Shown here: piece by piece, positions 18,691-21,064 of the stretch
Numbering within the stretch: position 1 is the stretch's first letter
Layout of the letters: the number at the start of each line of letters is the position of its first letter
Assembly (NCBI GenBank): GCA_015179025.1
Contig: WHUX01000523.1
Span: forward strand, 1-21,064
DNA length: 21,064 bases
Direction of reading: 5' to 3'
Source: Terfezia claveryi
Lineage: Eukaryota; Ascomycota; Pezizomycetes; Pezizales; Pezizaceae
Notes under the pieces: generated by a model
The model's database searches: none
What the model was told of the DNA's origin: nothing
Seen by the model: the letters and a program-made list of their open reading frames with translations, nothing else
Position numbers and translations under genes: made by a program

Positions 18691-19369
18691 TGTAATGGAG
18701 AACGTTATCTCATTGCTTATATAATTGATTATATACTTTTGTATTTCCTATATTACTACTATGTTATGTAACTAAGCCTCTCGGTTGAAGGACTAGCCTT
18801 CTACTACCTCCTATTGCTTTATAAGCGTCCATAGCACGCGGAATCTGCCATGGGAAGTTCCATAGCACTTGCCATATGAAGACACCCTCATTATGGCCGC
18901 GTGACCTCTGTTTAAGGCGTGTGACTCATTACTATGGCCACATGACCATCGTTTATGGCGTGTGACTCATTACTATGGCCATATGACCCCTTTTGTACAG
19001 CGCACCACCTTCTGGTGTGCCACCCTTTATTGTATTTATTTCCTTAGTCATCAGATCTCAGAGGAGTATAAATAGGCCGCTGGATTCCCTCTGGAATCCA
19101 CAGAAAGAGAAGAAGCAACCAAGCAAGCCTTCAGAGCAAGCAAGCCTATATTCTGATCAGATCAAGATCATATAGCTTAGATAGCACAAATCATATAAGA
19201 TAGATTACACCAGTTAATTACTGTTCCCTTTGGGAACGTCCCACATAGTAATCTCCCTACCCTTCTGAGGTCTTACCTCAGCAGAACCGAAATACACAAA
19301 CGTCCGTGCCTACGGATATAGATTATATAAACGGTACCGAATGAATACTGTCTAGTACCATTCATTACA
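18691..19369 (+). repeat. 3' LTR of element B, 679 bp
   Basis: It is the same length as the 5' LTR, with eight differences seen by eye, all transitions and no gaps. It includes a TATA box at 19067-19074 and the ~41-bp tandem array at 18888-18990. It is followed directly by the CTACC duplication. Confidence 0.97.
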
Positions 19370-19374
19370 CTACC
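19370..19374. repeat. Target-site duplication of element B, right copy (CTACC)
   Basis: It matches 10403-10407. After removal of element B and one copy of CTACC, the sequence reads as continuous LTR A (GAGACCTACCCTCCC against GAGACCTACCCTTCC in the intact LTR). Confidence 0.92.
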
Positions 19375-19972
19375 CTCCCCTGGAATAACTAATACCCTAC
19401 TATAGCTAACTGTCTTGGCTTGATCACCCATATAGATATTATAGTGCATCTAAGGAATGGCATTAAAGGGATTAAGTAACGGAAGTATATGACCTCTGAT
19501 AATATATCCCATGCATGTACTCTCTTCGATATGTTTCTATTATATTCTTATATTTGTCATTCATGTATCGTTATTGGTTGTATTCAAGTTCAGGTCCTAT
19601 ATGTCAGCCTGACTGCAATACGTTGAAGTTCAGGCTGCTTAATCAATGTATGTCAGACTGCAATGTTCCTAATTAGGAAACATCTTCCTATTTGGGTAAC
19701 AACCTGATGTCAATACTACTAAGCTGTTATAGGAAGCATCATCCAGATCTGATTATTCGTTATCAGATCTAAGCTTCTATATAACCCACCGCTTTTATAT
19801 AGTTAATACAATAAGACCCAAGTAGTGTTCTAAGTCTCATATAGCTTTACTCTTATCGAGTCTGCTTTACACCCGAGTTGTTACTACGTTTATACTTGCA
19901 CTTAACACTACATAACTCCTTATTACCTTTCCGCCGACTTGTATATTCGTAGTTTATAGCCCGCCTGTAATA
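19375..19972 (+). repeat. Second element-A LTR, right fragment
   Basis: It aligns with 5022-5618 throughout, including the TATA box (19778-19784), the palindrome TTCCTAATTAGGAA (19666-19679) and an AGATCTGAT/ATCAGATCT hairpin (19745-19770, 8-nt loop) that is perfect here and imperfect in the other copy. The differences are mainly transitions plus a short divergent, gapped patch near 19903-19935. No matching 5-bp duplication flanks the restored LTR, so whether it is a solo LTR or the end of a longer element is open. Confidence 0.9.
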
Positions 19973-20078
19973 TTACACCACTTGTCTATATACCTCTATA
20001 GACACCAACACCCTACAATCTCCTACAACTATGTCAATATTGAGAGGATTACTTGATGAACATCAGGAAAAAAAATAG
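19973..20078. other. Short unique spacer
   Basis: About 100 AT-rich bases lie between the LTR end and the satellite. No ORF or motif is seen apart from an A7 run just before the array. Confidence 0.5.
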
Positions 20079-21064
20079 TTTGTCTCCCATGCATCAGACG
20101 CCACTGATGCCACTGGAGACATTCTGCCAGTTGGGGACGCCGCCCTCCGGATGTCGCATCTGGGACGCACCACTGTCTCTGGGAGACACCGGAGGCATTC
20201 TGCTATTTGGGGATGACCTCCTCTAGATGTCCCGTCTGGGAGACACCACTGTCTCTCAGTGTCTCTGAGTGTCCCTGAGAGACACCACCGTCTCTGAGTG
20301 TCTCCGAGAGACACCACTGTCTCCGGGAGACAGACTGGAGACATTCTGCTACTTGGGCATGACCTCTCTAGATGTCCCGTCCGGGAGACACCACTGTCTC
20401 TGAGTGTCTCTGAGTGTCCCCGAGAGACACCACCGTCTCTGAGTGTCTCCGAGAGACACCACTATCTCCAGGAGGCAGACCGGAGACATTCTGCCACTTG
20501 GGGACGACCTCCTCTGGATGTCGTGTCCGAGAGACACCACTGTCTCTGAGTGTCTCCAAGAGACACTACTGTCTCCGGGGGACAGACCGGAGACATTCTG
20601 CTACTTGGGCATGATCTCTCTAGATGTCCCGTCTGGGAGACACCACTGTCTCTGAGTGTCTCTGAGTGTCCCCGAGAGACACCACCATCTCTGAGTGTCT
20701 CCGAGAGACACCACTGTCTCTAGGAGGTAGACGGAGACATTCTGCCACTTGGGGACGACCTCCTCCGGATATCACGTCCGGGAGACACCACTGTCTCTGA
20801 GTGTCTCTGAGAGACACCACTGTCTCCGGGAGACAGACCGGAGACATTCTGCTACTTGGGCATGACCCTCTAGATGTCCCGTCCGGGAGACACCACTGTC
20901 TCTGAGTGTCTCTGAGTGTCCCGAGAGACACCACCGTCTTTGAGTGTCTCCGAGAGACACACTGTCTCCAGGAGGCAGACCGGAGACATTCTGCCACTGG
21001 GGACGACCTCCTCGCGATGTCGCGTCCGGGAGACACCACTGTCTCTGAGTGTCTTCGAGAGACA
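20079..21064. repeat. Higher-order satellite with GAGACA/TGTCTC hairpin units, truncated by window end
   Basis: The marker GGAGACATTCTGC (one variant GGAGGC) starts at 20115, 20191, 20337, 20482, 20589, 20733, 20840 and 20982. The spacings are 76, 146, 145, 107, 144, 107 and 142. From 20337 on, long (~144) and short (~107) units alternate, giving a ~251-bp higher-order repeat. The long unit carries an extra ~37-bp block (CTGAGTGTCCCCGAGAGAC and neighbours). Markers alternate between GCTACTTGGGCAT and GCCACTTGGGGAC. Each unit has several GAGACACCACTGTCTC imperfect palindromes able to form hairpins. The array is clearly GC-richer than the rest of the window. Overlapping ORFs on both strands follow from the repeat period and are not called as genes. 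Confidence 0.93.

Larger units (their letters stand above)
10408..19369 (+). mobile_element. Element B: complete Ty3/Gypsy chromovirus nested in an LTR
   Basis: The element is 8962 bp, with two 679-bp LTRs, terminal inverted repeat TGTAATG/CATTACA and a CTACC duplication. The order is LTR, leader with antisense ORF, Gag, protease, RT-RNase H, extra zinc-knuckle module, integrase, chromodomain, polypurine tract and LTR. It is not a copy of element A: the LTRs, Gag and pol differ, and its integrase has a wider gap between the first two catalytic residues. Its ORFs carry several stops and about eight frame changes, so it is probably dead, but it is far less decayed than element A. LTR divergence is low (8 transitions), which makes it the younger insertion. 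Confidence 0.95.

Noticed and set aside
10376..19977. Calling the split LTR A a solo LTR
   Set aside because: The flanking bases (GAGTA on the left, TTACA on the right) do not form a target-site duplication, so the call is not supported.
20063..21039. Several overlapping ORFs on both strands in the satellite
   Set aside because: They are low-complexity readings of a tandem repeat whose period keeps frames open; none has a distinct start context or domain.
20079..21064. CRISPR-like array
   Set aside because: Units are contiguous, variable and palindromic, with no unique spacers of constant length, and the context is eukaryotic.

Overview
The window is transposon-dominated eukaryotic DNA, most likely from a filamentous fungus. 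The evidence is two different Ty3/Gypsy LTR retrotransposons with C-terminal chromodomains, AT-rich decayed spacers, short GT...AG intron-like signals and a GC-richer satellite. The phylum cannot be fixed from the sequence. No tRNA, rRNA, CRISPR array or clearly intact host gene is visible.

Layout. (1) 1-5618: the 3' part of element A, a heavily decayed chromovirus whose 5' LTR lies upstream of the window. Gag, protease, RT-RNase H, integrase and chromodomain can all be followed, but about 30 in-frame stops and a frameshift interrupt them. Its 3' LTR is at 4995-5618. (2) 5619-10380: a spacer with a palindromic MITE-like element (6167-6403), a ~98-bp duplication, a promoter-like stretch, two decayed gene-like regions (6812-7930 and 8149-9630, the second perhaps related to fungal DUF6532 proteins), a poly-T minisatellite and a purine tract. 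(3) 10381-19972: a second copy of the element-A LTR, split after its first 27 bp by element B. Element B (10408-19369) is structurally complete, with two 679-bp LTRs, 7-bp terminal inverted repeats and a 5-bp target-site duplication (CTACC). (4) 20079-21064: a higher-order satellite built from GAGACA/TGTCTC hairpin units, running off the right edge.

Element B is the most interesting object. It encodes Gag with a zinc knuckle, a retropepsin-like protease, RT-RNase H, and integrase with a chromodomain. Between RNase H and integrase it has about 1.2 kb of extra coding sequence with two more CX2CX4HX4C knuckles and two CX4C clusters. Its leader also carries an uninterrupted 199-codon ORF on the opposite strand, starting 2 bp from the gag start. 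Its own genes have a few stops and frameshifts, so this copy is probably not autonomous.

Order of events inferred: element-A-type LTRs arrived first; element B later inserted into one of them; its two LTRs have since diverged at 8 of 679 sites, all transitions. The coordinates, motifs and repeats were read from the sequence by eye; family assignments rest on motif recognition without a database search.
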